Assembly (NCBI GenBank): GCA_900556245.1
Contig: USOC01000033.1
Coordinates: 1-8,488 of the forward strand
Source: an uncultured Prevotellaceae bacterium
Lineage (GTDB): Bacteria; Bacteroidota; Bacteroidia; Bacteroidales; Muribaculaceae
Direction of reading: 5' to 3'
DNA: 8,488 nucleotides
Made by a program: the position numbers and the translations under genes. Under the pieces are notes generated by a model, which searched no databases, was not told the DNA's origin, and saw only the letters and a program-made list of their open reading frames with translations. Below, piece after piece: positions 7,559-8,488 of the stretch (position 1 is its first letter; every line of letters starts with the position of its first letter).

Positions 7559-8488
7559 TTGAATAATCGCCTGCTGCTACTTTTGATTCTTTCCACCGCC
7601 TCAGCATTTGCTGCGACAGCGGCACCGGACACCTATGGAGATTCAATCGTGAATCTGCGGGAAGTATCGGTCGCCGCCGTCAAAAAGCACGGGCAAACCG
7701 GCGACGGCGCATCGACCGTTGTTGCCCGTCATGAAATTGAAAGAAAAAACATCGTCAACGCCAAGGACATAAGCATCCTTGCCCCGAACTTTTTCATCCC
7801 CGACTACGGCTCCCGCATCACATCCTCTATCTATGTCAGAGGATTAGGCGCCCGCATCGACCAACCGGCAGTAGGAATGGTAGTCGACAACGTACCCATC
7901 CTCAACAAGGACAACTACGACTTTGACTTGACCGACATCGACCGCATCCGCATCGACCGCGGTCCGCAGAGCGCCATGTACGGGCGCAATACGATGGGTG
8001 GAGTCATCGACATCCGAACGCTCTCTCCGCTGTTCTACCAAGGCACCCGGCTGCTTGCCGAATACGGAAAGTCCAACAGCGCAAAAGCCGCCGTATCCCA
8101 TTACGCCCGTCCAACCCGCAAATTCGGCGCCGGCGGAAGCGTTTCCTTTGCGCATACCGACGGCTTTTTCCGGAATATAGCAAATGGGGAAAAATGCGGG
8201 AAAGAGAATTATGCCAGAGCAATGCTGAAATTGGCGTGGAAGCCCAACGACCAAGTGATTTTGGAAAATATGGCAAGCGCAACAATTGCCCGGCAAGGAG
8301 GCTATGCCTATGAATTTGCAGACACAAAGGAAAACAACTACAACGATACCTGCTTCTACCGTCGCAACTCCGTGCTCGACGGGTTGACCATCGGGTGGCA
8401 CAACGACCGCTTCAGCCTGACAAGCGTCACATCCTACCAGTATATTGACGACAATATGACGCTCGATCAAGATTTCCTGCCGGAATCC
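7559..8488 (+). CDS. TonB-dependent outer-membrane receptor (N-terminal part, runs off the right edge)
   Basis: The frame is open from 7559 to the window end (310 codons) and encodes an outer-membrane gated channel powered by TonB. The start is TTG at 7559: an in-frame stop lies at 7544-7546, and the first in-frame ATG (residue 107) would cut into the plug. From TTG the protein begins MNNRLLLLLILSTASAFA, a signal peptide. LREVSVAAVKK (33-43) resembles a TonB box. The plug domain (about 50-153) has SSIYVRGLGARIDQP (89-103), VVDNVPI (108-114), DRIRIDRGPQSAMYGRNTMG (128-147) and GVIDIRT (148-154). The rest is the start of the beta-barrel, with alternating strands and aromatic residues. There is no carboxypeptidase-like N-terminal domain as in SusC proteins, so an iron-complex or cofactor receptor is more likely than a glycan porter. 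Cargo is unknown. It diverges from nuoA. Confidence 0.93.
   Translation, partial: MNNRLLLLLILSTASAFAATAAPDTYGDSIVNLREVSVAAVKKHGQTGDGASTVVARHEIERKNIVNAKDISILAPNFFIPDYGSRITSSIYVRGLGARIDQPAVGMVVDNVPILNKDNYDFDLTDIDRIRIDRGPQSAMYGRNTMGGVIDIRTLSPLFYQGTRLLAEYGKSNSAKAAVSHYARPTRKFGAGGSVSFAHTDGFFRNIANGEKCGKENYARAMLKLAWKPNDQVILENMASATIARQGGYAYEFADTKENNYNDTCFYRRNSVLDGLTIGWHNDRFSLTSVTSYQYIDDNMTLDQDFLPES

Noticed and set aside
7844..8470. Minus-strand open frame (208 codons) opposite the receptor gene
   Set aside because: The plus-strand frame carries unmistakable plug-domain motifs throughout; the minus-strand product looks like a shadow.

Overview
The window comes from a member of the Bacteroidota, most likely order Bacteroidales; the family cannot be fixed from sequence alone. 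The evidence is a NuoC-NuoD fusion, a nuo cluster that passes from nuoCD to nuoH with no nuoE/F/G, an F-type ATP synthase cluster in the order beta-epsilon-a-c-b, an epsilon subunit of only 79 residues, an a subunit with a signal-peptide-like start and a long N-terminal extension, and promoter-like sequences matching the Bacteroides -33/-7 (TTTG / TAnnTTTG) type.

Layout: positions 1-7250 are one tightly packed minus-strand gene series. In transcription order it reads nuoA (7250-6876), nuoB (6885-6265), nuoCD (6244-4625), nuoH (4586-3510), atpD (3479-1977), atpC (1956-1717), atpB (1712-642), atpE (592-329), atpF (310 to beyond position 1). Gaps are at most 49 nt and one pair overlaps, so this looks like a single transcription unit joining part of respiratory complex I to the ATP synthase. 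Positions 7251-7558 are a 308-bp divergent intergenic region with a candidate promoter facing each way and two dyad-symmetric sequences. From 7559 to the right edge a plus-strand gene encodes the N-terminal 310 residues of a TonB-dependent outer-membrane receptor with a TTG start.

How the genes work together: the nuo products form the quinone-reducing module (NuoB, NuoCD) and the first membrane subunits (NuoA, NuoH) of an ion-pumping oxidoreductase. The atp products use the resulting ion gradient to make ATP. The c-subunit sequence lacks the ligands of Na+-type rings, so the ATP synthase is predicted to be H+-driven. The receptor imports an unknown TonB-dependent cargo (iron complexes or a cofactor are typical) across the outer membrane.

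Most of the content is core energy metabolism and I see no clearly new system. The two points most worth a second look are the arrangement nuoA-B-CD-H followed directly by atpD, where nuoI would be expected, and a 20-bp near-perfect palindrome over the -33 region of the receptor promoter.
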